The notes: generated by a model not told the origin, from the letters alone. Positions 18,034 to 27,807 are shown, counted from the first letter of the stretch. The stretch is 64,000 nt of DNA from Rhizobium anhuiense (GCF_003985145.1 NZ_ML133522.1:186001-250000); one strand, 5' to 3'. Made by a program: numbers and translations.

Positions 18034-19020
18034 TCAGGCGGCATTTAGCCTGGCGCGGCCATGCGGGCTGTCGAGATCGAGCGCCGGACCGACAGGGACG
18101 ATGCCGGTCGGATTGATCGTCTTGTGGCTGCGGTAATAATGCTGCTTGATGTGGTGCAGGTTCACCGTCCCGGCAACGCCCGCCGTCTGGTAGAGGTCCC
18201 TGAGATAACCGGGTAAGTTGCGGTAATCGGCGATGCGGCGGATGTTGCACTTGAAATGGCCGACATAGACGGGGTCGAAGCGCACCAGCGTGGTGAACAG
18301 GCGCCAGTCGGCCTCGGTCAATCTGTTGCCGAAGAGGTAGCGGCCCTTGCCCAAGCGTTCGTCGAGCATGTCGAGCGTTTCGAACAGCTTGCCGACGTTT
18401 TCCTCATAGGCCGCCTGGGTTGTGGCAAAACCCGCCTTGTAGACGCCGTTGTTGACGGTGTCGTAGACGGTAGTATTAAGCGCATCGATTTCGGCACGGA
18501 TATCCTCGGGATAGAAATCGGCCTTCGAGCCGGTCAAGCCGTCGAAAGCGCTATTGAACATCCGGATGATCTCGGCGGATTCGTTGCTGACGATCGTGCC
18601 GGTTTTCTTGTCCCAGAGCACGGGAACGGTGACGCGGCCGGAATAGTGCGGATCGGCTCTGACATAGATCTGCCAGAGCGCGGACGCACCGAAGAGCTGG
18701 TCGCCGGTGGCGCCGTCGCCGACCTTGAACTCCCAGCCATTCTCCGCCATCAGCGGATCGACGACGGAGACCGAGATCAGCCCTTCGAGCTTCTTCAGCT
18801 TGCGGAAGATCAGCGTGCGATGCGCCCAGGGGCAGGCAAGCGAGACATAGAGGTGGTAACGCCCGGCCTCGGCCTTGAAGCCGCCGGCGCCGGAAGGGCC
18901 GGCTTCACCGTCCGACGTCACCCAGTTGCGAAACTGCGAGGGCTGCCGCTTGAAATGGCCCTTGCTCTCCTTCGTGTCGTACCAGACGTCATGCCAGACG
19001 CCATCCACCAGCATTCCCAT
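18034..19020 (-). CDS. Glutathionyl-hydroquinone reductase (GST superfamily, ECM4/YqjG type)
   Basis: A 328-residue enzyme that removes glutathione from glutathionyl-hydroquinones. The thioredoxin-like N-terminal domain has the family Cys motif in SLACPWAHRTL. ALWQIYVRADPHYSGRVTVP follows, and a helical GST C-terminal domain contains RLFTTLVRFDPVYVGHFKC. Length is normal for the Xi class. ATG at 19020 has AAAGGG about nine bases upstream, so it is preferred over 19029 and 19089. The gene stands alone between Nudix and a divergent GNAT gene. Together with the QOR-like gene 5 kb away it hints at quinone detoxification, but the two are not linked in one operon. Confidence 0.92.
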   Translation of the reverse strand: MGMLVDGVWHDVWYDTKESKGHFKRQPSQFRNWVTSDGEAGPSGAGGFKAEAGRYHLYVSLACPWAHRTLIFRKLKKLEGLISVSVVDPLMAENGWEFKVGDGATGDQLFGASALWQIYVRADPHYSGRVTVPVLWDKKTGTIVSNESAEIIRMFNSAFDGLTGSKADFYPEDIRAEIDALNTTVYDTVNNGVYKAGFATTQAAYEENVGKLFETLDMLDERLGKGRYLFGNRLTEADWRLFTTLVRFDPVYVGHFKCNIRRIADYRNLPGYLRDLYQTAGVAGTVNLHHIKQHYYRSHKTINPTGIVPVGPALDLDSPHGRARLNAA

Positions 19021-19277
19021 GGTGTTCATCCCTTTGATTGCGTGTTGGAACGGAAGATATCGCAGATGGCAGGGCTTTACAGGCGGCAAAGATTGAACAG
19101 AGCGTCACGTCGTGCATTTTGCGTTGGACGACGGAAATTTTTCCTGCTATCGGCCTTTTCACGATTTTCGGACCCCTGCTTGATGTTCATTTCCAGAAAC
19201 CCGCGACGACGCTGATGTTCCCGAACGCCCAAGGCGTGTTCGAGACCCATCAATCTGTCCATCCGGTTTCTGTCATC

Positions 19278-19778
19278 ATGTACAAGCACGATCTCGTCTA
19301 CCTCACCGAAGACGCGTCCCACGACGCCGCCATCGAACACATCAACGAAGAAGCCTTCGGTCCTGGCCGTTTCACGCGTGCCGCCGCGCGCATCCGCGAG
19401 CAGGGGCCGCACGATCTGTCGCTCTCCTTCATCTGCGCCGACGACGGTGAGACGATCGCCTCCGTGCGCATGACGCCGGTGCTGGCAGGCTCCGTGAAGG
19501 GGCATCTGCTCGGCCCGCTCGCCGTCCGCCCCTCCCATAAGAATCAGGGCATCGGCCGGGAGCTGGTGCGGATCGCCGTGGAGGCGGCTAGACGCAAGGG
19601 CTCGGAAGCCGTCATCCTCGTCGGCGATCCGCCCTATTACGGCCCGCTCGGCTTCGAGAAGGTCGCCTACAACGCGCTGTCCTTCCCTGGCCCCGTCGAT
19701 CCCGGCCGCGTGCTCGTCGTTCCGATCGCCGAGGGCGTGCACGAACGGCTGAAGGGCATCATCGCCTGGCACGGATGA
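19278..19778 (+). CDS. GNAT-family N-acetyltransferase
   Basis: A 166-residue acetyl-CoA-dependent acyltransferase. The acetyl-CoA-binding motif A is clear: LLGPLAVRPSHKNQGIGREL. It is followed by AILVGDPPYYGPLGFEKV, which places it among YhbS-like proteins. The start is uncertain. ATG at 19278 gives a protein beginning just before the fold; ATG at 19215 adds 21 residues. Neither has a good ribosome site. Its TGA at 19776-19778 abuts the stop of the next, convergent GNAT gene with no gap. The substrate is unknown. Confidence 0.82.
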   Translation: MYKHDLVYLTEDASHDAAIEHINEEAFGPGRFTRAAARIREQGPHDLSLSFICADDGETIASVRMTPVLAGSVKGHLLGPLAVRPSHKNQGIGRELVRIAVEAARRKGSEAVILVGDPPYYGPLGFEKVAYNALSFPGPVDPGRVLVVPIAEGVHERLKGIIAWHG

Positions 19779-20195
19779 TCAGAGGTTTTTGCGGAGGAAG
19801 CTGCGCGTGCGGCCTTCCGGGAAATCCTGAAGCTCCCCGAAAACCTCATAACCCTGACGCAGATAGGCTCGCAGCGCCAGCGGGCTGAAAGTGTCGATCC
19901 AGGCGCCGCGGCATCCCCGGGTTCTCGCCTCGTCTTCCGCTTTTGCGAGGATCTCGCCGGCGAGACCGGTGCCGCGCAGCGTGTCGGGAATATAAAGCAT
20001 CTGGGTGAAGAGCCAGCCCCAGGCGGTAAAGCCGGAAAGACCGCCGGTCACCTTGCCGTCGGTATCGCGGATGAGGACGGCGAGCGGCCGGCGATCCGAG
20101 GGGCCGACATCGCCGGTGTTGAAGGCCGAGAGCGCATCGGTGATCGCCGCGAGTTCCTCCGGCGAGGGTGAGGCGGTCAGCTCGAATTCCGGCAT
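19779..20195 (-). CDS. Small GNAT-family N-acetyltransferase
   Basis: A 138-residue GNAT-fold protein. Central strands read LAVLIRDTDGKVTGGLSGF and WLFTQMLYIPDTLRGTG, with the acetyl-CoA loop around RGTGLAGEIL. The C terminus GYEVFGELQDFPEGRTRSFL is typical of this subgroup. ATG at 20195 has AAGGACGG upstream; the longer frame from 20270 runs into the neighbouring coding region. It starts only five bases after the end of the large membrane gene at 20200, so it is probably the last gene of the MoxR cluster transcript. A functional link to that cluster is not established. Confidence 0.82.
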   Translation of the reverse strand: MPEFELTASPSPEELAAITDALSAFNTGDVGPSDRRPLAVLIRDTDGKVTGGLSGFTAWGWLFTQMLYIPDTLRGTGLAGEILAKAEDEARTRGCRGAWIDTFSPLALRAYLRQGYEVFGELQDFPEGRTRSFLRKNL

Positions 20196-20199
20196 GAGA

Positions 20200-22269
20200 T
20201 TACCGTCCTTCGCGCCACCACATGGCGCCGAAGGCGAGCAGCAGGATGCCGACGCCGGCGAACCCGGCAAAGAGCGGCAGCGTGTTGATGCCCTTCAAGA
20301 CCGTCTCGCTGGTCATGCGGATCATCATGCGATCATTGTCGGCGACGCGGACCTGGCCGCGCACCGGCAGGATCGGCGGGACGGAGATCGCGCCATTCGC
20401 ATTGGCGACCCGGGTGACGAGACCCTTGCTTCTGTCGGCGACCGGCTGCAGCACATCGGTCGTCGAGATCATCGCCTTGAATTCCGGTGCGTCGACGGCG
20501 CCGATATGAACAAGCGTCGATAGCTTGCCGTTGCGGATTTCGAAAAGGCCGATCTCGTCCATCCTCTTCTCGGCCTTGTAGAGGCCCGGTTCGGACTGGG
20601 TGAGCGGCAGGGTTTCGGTCTTGCCGGAGGGATAACGCACGGTGGCGTTGCCGGGATTGTCGCCGATCGTCTGGCGCGTGACTTCAAGGGTCCGGCCGGA
20701 GGCGCGCGCCGTCAGCGCTTCTTCCTCGAGCGCCGGCTCCTTCATCAGCCAATGGGCGATCCGGCGATAGAGCGAAACGTTCGGACCGCCGCCTTCAAAG
20801 CCGCGCGCCCAGAGCCAGCCCTGATCGGAAAGCAGCATGGCGACGCGGCCCTGGCCGGCGCGGTTCAGCACCAGCAGCGGATGGTTGTCGGCGCCGAGCA
20901 TGATCGTTTCGCCCTGCGGCCGGTCGACATCGACGCTGCGGAACCAGCGGCCCCAATGCGGCGGATCCTCGCCCGAACCATCAAGGCCGCGCGTGACGGG
21001 ATGTTTGCGGCCTTCCTCGGAGAGGCGGGGATAGAAGGCCTTCTCGATCATCTGGCCGGTGGGCGTTGCCGGCAGGACCGAGGAAAGTGGCGTCAGTGCA
21101 ATGGAATCGGGGCCGGCGTGCTCGGGACCGGCGGCGATCAGCAGCGCGCCGCCATTGTCGACATATTGCGCGATGTAATCGTAATAGAGCAGCGGCAGCA
21201 CGCCGCGGTGCTGGTAGCGGTCGAAGATGATCAGGTCGAAATCCTTGATCTTGTCGACGAAGAGCTCACGCGTCGGGAAGGCGATCAGCGACAACTCGTT
21301 GATCGGCGTGCCGTCCTGTTTTTCCGGCGGACGCAGGATGGTGAAGTGGACGAGATCGACCGACGCGTCCGATTTCAGCAGGTTGCGCCAGGCGCGCTCG
21401 CCGGCATGCGGTTCGCCGGAGACAAGCAGGACGCGGAGATTCTGGCGGATGCCGTCGATGACGTGGACGGCGCGGTTGTTGGCGGTGGTGACTTCGCCGG
21501 GAAGGGCTGCGACCGAGAATTCGAGCACGTTGCTGCCGCCACCCGGCACCTTGAAGGAGAAGGGCGTATCCTGCCCGGGGGTCGCCTGCAGGGTGGCGAT
21601 CTCGTCACCGTTCAGCTTCACCGTGACATCGGCTGTGCCGCCGGGGCTCGGGCCGTCGTCGAAGACGCGCAGGATCACCTGCTGCTCCTCGTTGACGATG
21701 CCGAAGCGCGGGCCCTTGATGACTTGGATGCGGCGATCGAATTCGTTGGCCTTGCCGGTGACCAGGCCATGGATCGGGGCGTCGAAACCGAGCGCCTGAT
21801 TGGCGGCTGGAACATCATGGACCTCCCCGTCGGTCAGCATGATGGCGCCGCCGATGCGGGCGGGCGGAACATCGGCGATATTGGCCGACAGGGCGTCGAA
21901 CAGGCGCGTGGACGGCACGTCGGAATTGACGTCGCCTTCGACATCGACGAAGCGCGGCTCTATCTGCGGGAAGCGAGCGAGCTGTCCCTTCAGCGCCGCA
22001 AGCGCGTCGTCGGTCATCTTGACGCGATCGGGCGTCTGCTGGCTCTGGCTGCGATCGACGAGAACAGGCACGATCGTCGACAGCTGATCGCGGTCCTCCT
22101 GCAGCAGCACGGGATTGGCAAGCGCAGTCAGCATGGCGAGTGCCGCCAGCGTTCTGATCCAGGCGCCGCGAATGCCGCGCCAGATCGCGAAGGCGGCGAT
22201 AACAGCGCTGACGACGGCCAGTGCGGCCAGAACCGACCAGGGCAGGAAGGGCGAAAAATCGAAGGTCAT
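20200..22269 (-). CDS. Membrane protein with VWA-like and glutamine-amidotransferase-like domains
   Basis: A 689-residue inner-membrane protein. Two N-terminal helices (about residues 9-28 and 36-56) precede a VWA-like domain with an intact MIDAS start DRSQS (about 72-76) and the later TDGE. A beta-rich domain follows, then a class-I amidotransferase-like fold (LRVLLVSGEPHAGERAW onward) and a C-terminal helix before WWREGR. In alphaproteobacteria this gene accompanies MoxR and DUF58 genes; the cluster's function is not settled, with chaperone-like metal insertion or envelope stress roles proposed for MoxR systems. It lies one base after the DUF4159 gene. Confidence 0.8.
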   Translation of the reverse strand: MTFDFSPFLPWSVLAALAVVSAVIAAFAIWRGIRGAWIRTLAALAMLTALANPVLLQEDRDQLSTIVPVLVDRSQSQQTPDRVKMTDDALAALKGQLARFPQIEPRFVDVEGDVNSDVPSTRLFDALSANIADVPPARIGGAIMLTDGEVHDVPAANQALGFDAPIHGLVTGKANEFDRRIQVIKGPRFGIVNEEQQVILRVFDDGPSPGGTADVTVKLNGDEIATLQATPGQDTPFSFKVPGGGSNVLEFSVAALPGEVTTANNRAVHVIDGIRQNLRVLLVSGEPHAGERAWRNLLKSDASVDLVHFTILRPPEKQDGTPINELSLIAFPTRELFVDKIKDFDLIIFDRYQHRGVLPLLYYDYIAQYVDNGGALLIAAGPEHAGPDSIALTPLSSVLPATPTGQMIEKAFYPRLSEEGRKHPVTRGLDGSGEDPPHWGRWFRSVDVDRPQGETIMLGADNHPLLVLNRAGQGRVAMLLSDQGWLWARGFEGGGPNVSLYRRIAHWLMKEPALEEEALTARASGRTLEVTRQTIGDNPGNATVRYPSGKTETLPLTQSEPGLYKAEKRMDEIGLFEIRNGKLSTLVHIGAVDAPEFKAMISTTDVLQPVADRSKGLVTRVANANGAISVPPILPVRGQVRVADNDRMMIRMTSETVLKGINTLPLFAGFAGVGILLLAFGAMWWREGR

Positions 22270-22270
22270 C

Positions 22271-25084
22271 TCATTGTCCTAACCGTTCGAGAAGGTCGGG
22301 AACATGGACCTGGTCGGTCTTGTAGTTGCCGGTCAGCATGTACATCATGATGTTGACACCGGAACGGTAGGCATACTCGCGCTGCGTTTCATCGGACGGC
22401 ACGGTCGGCAGTATCGGTACGCCGTTGTCGTCGATCGCCCAGGCGCCGGCAAAATCATTGCCGGTGATCAGGATCGGCGAAACGCCGTCGGCCGTCGCCG
22501 CCGATTTTTCGCTCGGCTCCTGGCCGCCCTGCCGCGCCTCGATCCAGAGGGGGCTGCCGGTATAACGGCCGGGAAAGCTCGAGAGGAGATAGAAGGATTT
22601 CGTCAGCACGTGGTCCGATGGCACCGGCTCCAGCGGCGGAATGTCGAGATTGGCGAGGATTGCCTGTAGCCTCTCGCCGTTGGCGCTGACATTGCCGCCA
22701 TTGTCCAATGCGCTGATCTGGTCGCGCGTATCGAAAAGCACGGTGCCGCCATTGCGCATATAGGCGTCGATGCGGCTGATCGCCGCCGATGACGGCATCG
22801 GCGCCGTTGCCGAAACCGGCCAGTAGATGATCGGATAGAAGGACAGCTCGTCTTTGGTGAGATCGATGCCCACCGGCGGCGCCGGCTCCAGCGTCGTGCG
22901 GAAAGTCAAAAACTGGGTCAGTCCCTCGAGACCGCGCTCGGAAATATTGTCCACCTCCTGTTCGCCAGTAACGACATAGGCGAGGTGGGTGTTATCGAGC
23001 CTCTGCAGGATGAGGTCGTCGCCGGGTTGGGAATCGTTGGCGTGAAGCGTGCCGGGTTGCACGAGGAAGCCGGCGCCGACGGCGACCGCGACCATCGCTG
23101 CGGTGCGGACAGCCGGGCGCAATCGTGAGAATGCGCCATTCATGAAGAGAACGATCAGGCTGTCGGCCAAGAGCAGCAGAAAGGCTGCGAAAAAGAGTGC
23201 GGGTTTTGCCGACCAGCTTTCGCCGCCGATCAGGCCTTCGCGCACGGCATTGGTCCCGGTTGTGTCGAGCGGCGTCAGTTCGGCGTTCTCGGGCAGCACG
23301 TTCAGGGAGGTGAAACCATCCTCCGAGCCATAGAGCCCGGGCGGATTGTCGAAATTCGCGGTCGGTTCGGCTCCGGCCTGCGGAATGAGCGGCCGCGCCG
23401 AGCCCGTCTCGGAGACGAGCGTGCCCTTGGCCGTGAGCATGCGGAATGGCGGCAGGGTTTCGGAGACACGCGCATTGCCGCGCGCCTCCGACGTCACGCC
23501 GCCCGATCGCGATATCTGCAGGAGGTGACGCAGCATGTCGACGAAGGTACCTGAGATCGGCAGATCGGACCAGGTGGCCTCGGCGGTGACATGAAACAGG
23601 ACGATCTGGCCGGATGCGATCTGCTTCATCGTGACGAGCGGCGTGCCGTCAGCCAGGCTTGCCCAGGTGCGTTCGGCAAGATCGGGCGTCGGTTCGGCAA
23701 GCACCTGTCGCTTGACGACGACATCGGCGGGGCGGGCTATGCCGGCGAAAGGCCCAAAATTCGGAAATTCGGCAAGCGACTGCGGCTCGCTCCAGGACAA
23801 TGTGCCGCCAAGCGCCCGTTCCCCCTGGCGCAGGATGACGGGAATCAATGGATCGTCGGCGGGGGCAGCCGCCATGCGCGGGCCGGCGAAACGCAGCAGC
23901 ATGCCGCCATTCGATATCCACCGCGTCAGAGGCTCGTAGGTTTCCTCAGGCAGCCGGCCGATATCGGCCATGATGATGATGGAGGGATTGCTGGCGAGAA
24001 GTTTTGGTATCGCGACCGAAAGATCGGAATCGGCGGGCTGGATCAGATCCGCATAGGGCTGCAGTGCCCGTTGGATATAATAGAGCGGCGAGAGCAGCGG
24101 TTGGAACTCATCGCCTCCTTCACCCGACAGCAAGACGACGCGGCGGCGCTTGAATGCGTCGTCGAGAAGGTGGACGGCGCCAGCCGTGGCGCCGTTGTCG
24201 ACGCTGACGCGCGCGAAATCGTTGCGCATCTCGAAGGGGGCGGTGATCGAACTCGTCGCGACGCTCTGGCCGGGACGGAAATCTACCCTGCCGTTGGCAA
24301 TCGAGCGGCCCTGGGTATCGACGGCGTTCAGCGCCACCGATGCGGCCTGCGAACTGTTGAGCCGCGTGACCTTGACGGTCATGGCATCAGCCGCATTGTT
24401 GGCGGCGGTGATCGCGACCGTCCTTGCGGCATCGCCCTCGATCAGGCGGAGATCGACGGGCTGGAGTTCGGCGAGTCTGCGCACCGTGGCGTCGTCGGCC
24501 TTGGCAGCGGCGCCGTCGGTGAGGAAGGCGAGGGTGCCGGGCTTGATGCCGTTCAACGCGCCGCGCAGTGCCTGGAAGGCGCGTTCGCGGTCTGGCACCA
24601 GCGGTCGCGGTTCGGCGGCGCGCAGCTTGTCTCGGGCGGCGGCGGCGGTGCCGGGCACGGCGTCGTTGGTCGGATCGGCGGTAAAGGTGATCGACACCGG
24701 CGTGCCGGCGGATTCGGCGTCGTCTATCAACGCGTCGGCGGTCTGGATGCGGCGCTTCCAGTCGGGTGCCGCTGCCCAGCTGTTGTCGACGAAGAGGACG
24801 AGCGGGCCACCCGATGCGAGCGAACTGGTGCGCGGATTGAAAACCGGATCGGCGATCGCAAGGATGATGGCGGCGGCGAGCAGCATGCGCAGCAGCGTCA
24901 GCCACCACGGGCTTTGCGCCGGGGTCTCCTCGCGTTTCAGTACGGAAGCGAGGATCTTCAGCGGCGGGAAGACCTCGGTCTTCGGGCGTGGCGGTGTCAG
25001 CCGCAGCAGCCACCAGATGACGGGCAGGGCGACGAGCGCGCCGAGAATGGCGGGATAGGCGAAAGCGAAGGGAAGGGCGTTCAT
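22271..25084 (-). CDS. BatA-like / DUF4159 membrane protein
   Basis: A 937-residue membrane protein. The N terminus is a BatA-type segment with two helices (ILGALVALPVIWWLLRL and LTLLRMLLAAAIILAIADP). A VWA-like domain follows in which the MIDAS start is degenerate (DNSWA instead of DxSxS), although LTDG persists. A middle amidotransferase-like region comes next, then helices around residues 640-690. The C-terminal DUF4159 domain contains the LAYVVTGEQEVDNISERG stretch and ends at DLLERLGQ. It overlaps the DUF58 gene by four bases and sits directly before the other VWA gene. The two proteins probably work as a pair. Confidence 0.82.
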   Translation of the reverse strand: MNALPFAFAYPAILGALVALPVIWWLLRLTPPRPKTEVFPPLKILASVLKREETPAQSPWWLTLLRMLLAAAIILAIADPVFNPRTSSLASGGPLVLFVDNSWAAAPDWKRRIQTADALIDDAESAGTPVSITFTADPTNDAVPGTAAAARDKLRAAEPRPLVPDRERAFQALRGALNGIKPGTLAFLTDGAAAKADDATVRRLAELQPVDLRLIEGDAARTVAITAANNAADAMTVKVTRLNSSQAASVALNAVDTQGRSIANGRVDFRPGQSVATSSITAPFEMRNDFARVSVDNGATAGAVHLLDDAFKRRRVVLLSGEGGDEFQPLLSPLYYIQRALQPYADLIQPADSDLSVAIPKLLASNPSIIIMADIGRLPEETYEPLTRWISNGGMLLRFAGPRMAAAPADDPLIPVILRQGERALGGTLSWSEPQSLAEFPNFGPFAGIARPADVVVKRQVLAEPTPDLAERTWASLADGTPLVTMKQIASGQIVLFHVTAEATWSDLPISGTFVDMLRHLLQISRSGGVTSEARGNARVSETLPPFRMLTAKGTLVSETGSARPLIPQAGAEPTANFDNPPGLYGSEDGFTSLNVLPENAELTPLDTTGTNAVREGLIGGESWSAKPALFFAAFLLLLADSLIVLFMNGAFSRLRPAVRTAAMVAVAVGAGFLVQPGTLHANDSQPGDDLILQRLDNTHLAYVVTGEQEVDNISERGLEGLTQFLTFRTTLEPAPPVGIDLTKDELSFYPIIYWPVSATAPMPSSAAISRIDAYMRNGGTVLFDTRDQISALDNGGNVSANGERLQAILANLDIPPLEPVPSDHVLTKSFYLLSSFPGRYTGSPLWIEARQGGQEPSEKSAATADGVSPILITGNDFAGAWAIDDNGVPILPTVPSDETQREYAYRSGVNIMMYMLTGNYKTDQVHVPDLLERLGQ

Positions 25085-26001
25085 AGCTGCCCTCCATGAG
25101 TCGCCTTGGCCGGCATGCCGGACAGATACATGTGCACCGCGACCAGCGCCTCGGAAGCAAGATGATCGGTGCGGTGGCTTGCGAAGGTCCAGCCGAGATG
25201 GCGCAGCGACTGGCCGAGGCTGTCCCTGCGGGCGAGGTAGGCGTTGCGATAGGCCTCGCGAATGTGTTCGGCGCGGCCGGAAACGAGCTTGGTGCCGCTC
25301 TCCGGATCGGTGAATTCGGTGCGGCCGCTATAGGGGAATATCTCTTCGGCGGGATCGGATATCTCGACCACGTGGCCGCGCAGGCCGCGGCGGGCCAGCG
25401 GCCCGAGCCGTTCCATGATTGCCGGCGCATCGTCGAGGAAATCGCCGATGAGGACGAGATCGCTCCAACCGCGGATCATCGCCGTTTCCGGCAGACCGCC
25501 GGTCAGCGGCGTGTGCATGAGCGCGGATGCGAGGCGTTCGGCCGCGTTGCGGGCGGAGGCGGGTTCCATGATGCCGGGGCAGCCGATGCGCTCGCCGGAG
25601 CGGGCGAGGATTTCGGCAAGCGCCAGCATGATGACCAGCGCGCGGCTTTCCTTGGAGACATTGCCGTAGCTCGACTTGTACATCATCGAGGGCGACATGT
25701 CGCACCAGAGCCAGATCGTGTGCGCCGCCTCCCATTCGCGTTCGCGCACATAGGTGTGGTCGTCGCGGGCGGAGCGGCGCCAGTCGATGCGCGACAGGCT
25801 CTCGCCCTCTGAATAGGGACGGAACTGCCAGAAATTCTCGCCGATGCCGCGCTTGCGGCGGCCATGCCAGCCGGCGATCACCGTGTTGGCGATGCGCTTG
25901 GCTTCCACCAGGCAGTCCGGCACCAGGGCGGCCCGCTGCCTGGCGCGGGAAAGGGCATCGCTGCCGGGTGTCGGATTGACGATCTGTCCGATAGATGCCA
26001 C
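25081..26001 (-). CDS. DUF58 domain-containing protein
   Basis: A 306-residue cytoplasmic DUF58 protein. The family core is visible in RRKRGIGENFWQFRPYSEGE, then SRIDWRRSARDDHTYVRERE, the usual GRxRRxG...FRxYxxGDxxRxIDWxxxAR pattern. A VWA-like fold follows with WLWCDMSPSMMY, a DxSxS MIDAS motif (D-M-S-P-S). DUF58 proteins are almost always encoded next to a MoxR ATPase, as here, and are regarded as its adaptor or client. It lies 13 bases downstream of moxR, and its end overlaps the following gene by four bases. Confidence 0.92.
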   Translation of the reverse strand: MASIGQIVNPTPGSDALSRARQRAALVPDCLVEAKRIANTVIAGWHGRRKRGIGENFWQFRPYSEGESLSRIDWRRSARDDHTYVREREWEAAHTIWLWCDMSPSMMYKSSYGNVSKESRALVIMLALAEILARSGERIGCPGIMEPASARNAAERLASALMHTPLTGGLPETAMIRGWSDLVLIGDFLDDAPAIMERLGPLARRGLRGHVVEISDPAEEIFPYSGRTEFTDPESGTKLVSGRAEHIREAYRNAYLARRDSLGQSLRHLGWTFASHRTDHLASEALVAVHMYLSGMPAKATHGGQL

Positions 26002-26014
26002 GCGTCCGGCTTCC

Positions 26015-27037
26015 TTATCCCTTTGCCTGCTTGACCAGTCCGGCGATGACGTCGCGCACCGACATGCCTTCGGCGCGGGCGGCGAAAGTCAGCGCCATGC
26101 GGTGCTGGAGAATGGGTTCGGCGAGCGCGAAAATATCGTCCAGAGACGGTGCGAGACGGCCTTCGTAAAGGGCGCGGGCACGCGCGCAGAGCATCATTGC
26201 CTGGCCGGCGCGCGGGCCTGGACCCCAGGCGACGTTCTTGTCGGTCGAGGCATTGCCCTGTCCGGGACGGGCCGAACGCACCAGCGCCAGGATGGCGTCG
26301 ACAACCGTGTCGCTCACCGGCATCTGGCGCACCAGGGTCTGGATCTCGATCAACCGCTGCGCATCGATGATGGCTTCCGGCCGGGTTTCGCCCAGGCCCG
26401 TCGTTTCGAGCAGGATCTGCCGCTCAGCGGCAAGTTCGGGATAGTTGACGTCGACCTGCAGCAGGAAGCGGTCGAGCTGGGCTTCGGGCAGGGGATAGGT
26501 GCCTTCCTGCTCGAGCGGGTTCTGGGTGGCGAGCACATGGAAGGGCGCCGGCAGGTCATAGCGCTGGCCGGCGATCGTGATGTGATATTCCTGCATGGAT
26601 TGCAGAAGAGCCGACTGGGTACGTGGCGAGGCGCGGTTGATCTCGTCGGCCATCAGGAGCTGGGCGAAGACCGGGCCCTTGACGAAACGGAAGGAGCGGC
26701 GTCCACTGTCGTCCTGGTCCATCACCTCGGAGCCGAGAATATCCGAGGGCATCAGGTCCGGCGTGAACTGGATGCGGTTGGCGGCAAGGCCGAGCACCTC
26801 GCCGAGCGTCGTCACCAGCCTGGTTTTGGCAAGACCGGGAACGCCGACAAGCAGGGCATGGCCACCGGAGAGCACGGCGAGGATGGTGTTTTCGACGACG
26901 CTTTCCTGACCGAAGATCACCTTCGAGACTTCCGCGCGGATGGCGGCGATATCGGAGAGCGCCTTTTCGGCGGCGGCGACGATCGCCTTTTCATCGAGGC
27001 TGGATTCGGTCTTCATCATACCCACGGGCATCTCCAA
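26015..27037 (-). CDS. moxR: MoxR-family AAA+ ATPase
   Basis: A 340-residue AAA+ ATPase. Walker A is GVPGLAKTRL, typical of MoxR. Walker B is LLMADEINRA, with the sensor region VLATQNPLEQEGTYPLPEAQ after it. Length and motif order are standard. MoxR ATPases remodel or activate partner VWA proteins. Here it is first in a tightly packed operon moxR-DUF58-DUF4159-VWA(-GNAT), with overlaps or gaps of at most 13 bases. Start at 27037 or at the internal ATG at 27019 (MMKTESS); the choice does not affect the domain. It is divergent from the DUF1285 gene. Confidence 0.93.
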   Translation of the reverse strand: MEMPVGMMKTESSLDEKAIVAAAEKALSDIAAIRAEVSKVIFGQESVVENTILAVLSGGHALLVGVPGLAKTRLVTTLGEVLGLAANRIQFTPDLMPSDILGSEVMDQDDSGRRSFRFVKGPVFAQLLMADEINRASPRTQSALLQSMQEYHITIAGQRYDLPAPFHVLATQNPLEQEGTYPLPEAQLDRFLLQVDVNYPELAAERQILLETTGLGETRPEAIIDAQRLIEIQTLVRQMPVSDTVVDAILALVRSARPGQGNASTDKNVAWGPGPRAGQAMMLCARARALYEGRLAPSLDDIFALAEPILQHRMALTFAARAEGMSVRDVIAGLVKQAKG

Positions 27038-27183
27038 CGGCTGAAATCATTCGGCAGCGAATCGGCGGACTTATACATGTGCCTCATACCCGATAGAGTT
27101 ATGGAGATGAGACGGGCTGACAAGTTCGTTGCGAATGACTATCTCGTGACTTCACTTCGTTAAGGACAAACCGGGACGGAAGA

Positions 27184-27807
27184 ATGGCAGCCGAGGAAAT
27201 CAGCGGACAGGCGGATGCGGCGGGACTTGCCGCACTGATTTCGCGTGCATCTGACGAAAGTGGCGGAGAAAAACGCGGCTTACCGCCGGTCGAGCGGTGG
27301 AATCCGCCTTTTTGCGGCGATATCGACATGGAAATCAAGGCCGACGGCACCTGGTTCTACATGGGCACGCCGATCGGTCGGCCGGCGCTGGTGCGGCTGT
27401 TTTCGACGGTTTTGAGGAAGGACGATGATAAGAAGACCTATCTCGTAACTCCTGTGGAAAAGGTCGGGATAAGGGTCGTCGACGCGCCTTTCACCGCCGT
27501 GGAGATGAGCGTGACGGACCGAGAGGGTCAGCAGGTGCTGACCTTCCGTACCAATGTCGGCGATGTCGTGGAGGCGGGAGGAGACCATCGGCTGCGTTTT
27601 GCCATTGCGGACGGCAACGCCGAACTGAAACCCTATCTGCATGTGCGCGGGCGGCTGGAGGCGCTGGTGTCGCGTGCGGTGATGTATGAACTGGTCGCGC
27701 TCGGCGAGACTTTCGACGTGGGAGGGCGCGCGATGTTTGCGATCCGCTCCGCGGGCGAGGTCTTCCCGGTCATGCCGGCCGACGAACTGGATGCGCTTTC
27801 CCGATGA
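27184..27807 (+). CDS. DUF1285 family protein
   Basis: A 207-residue protein of the DUF1285 family, function unknown. The typical start of the domain is seen at PPVERWNPPFCGDIDMEI. It is followed by DGTWFYMGTPIGRPALVRLF and KTYLVTPVEKVGIRV, a beta-rich fold. It is first of a three-gene operon with overlaps of four bases to the Nudix gene, which in turn overlaps cca by four bases. This order is common in rhizobia. A purine-rich stretch (GGGACGGAAG) precedes the ATG. The association with CoA/RNA-related enzymes gives no firm clue to its role. Confidence 0.9.
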   Translation: MAAEEISGQADAAGLAALISRASDESGGEKRGLPPVERWNPPFCGDIDMEIKADGTWFYMGTPIGRPALVRLFSTVLRKDDDKKTYLVTPVEKVGIRVVDAPFTAVEMSVTDREGQQVLTFRTNVGDVVEAGGDHRLRFAIADGNAELKPYLHVRGRLEALVSRAVMYELVALGETFDVGGRAMFAIRSAGEVFPVMPADELDALSR

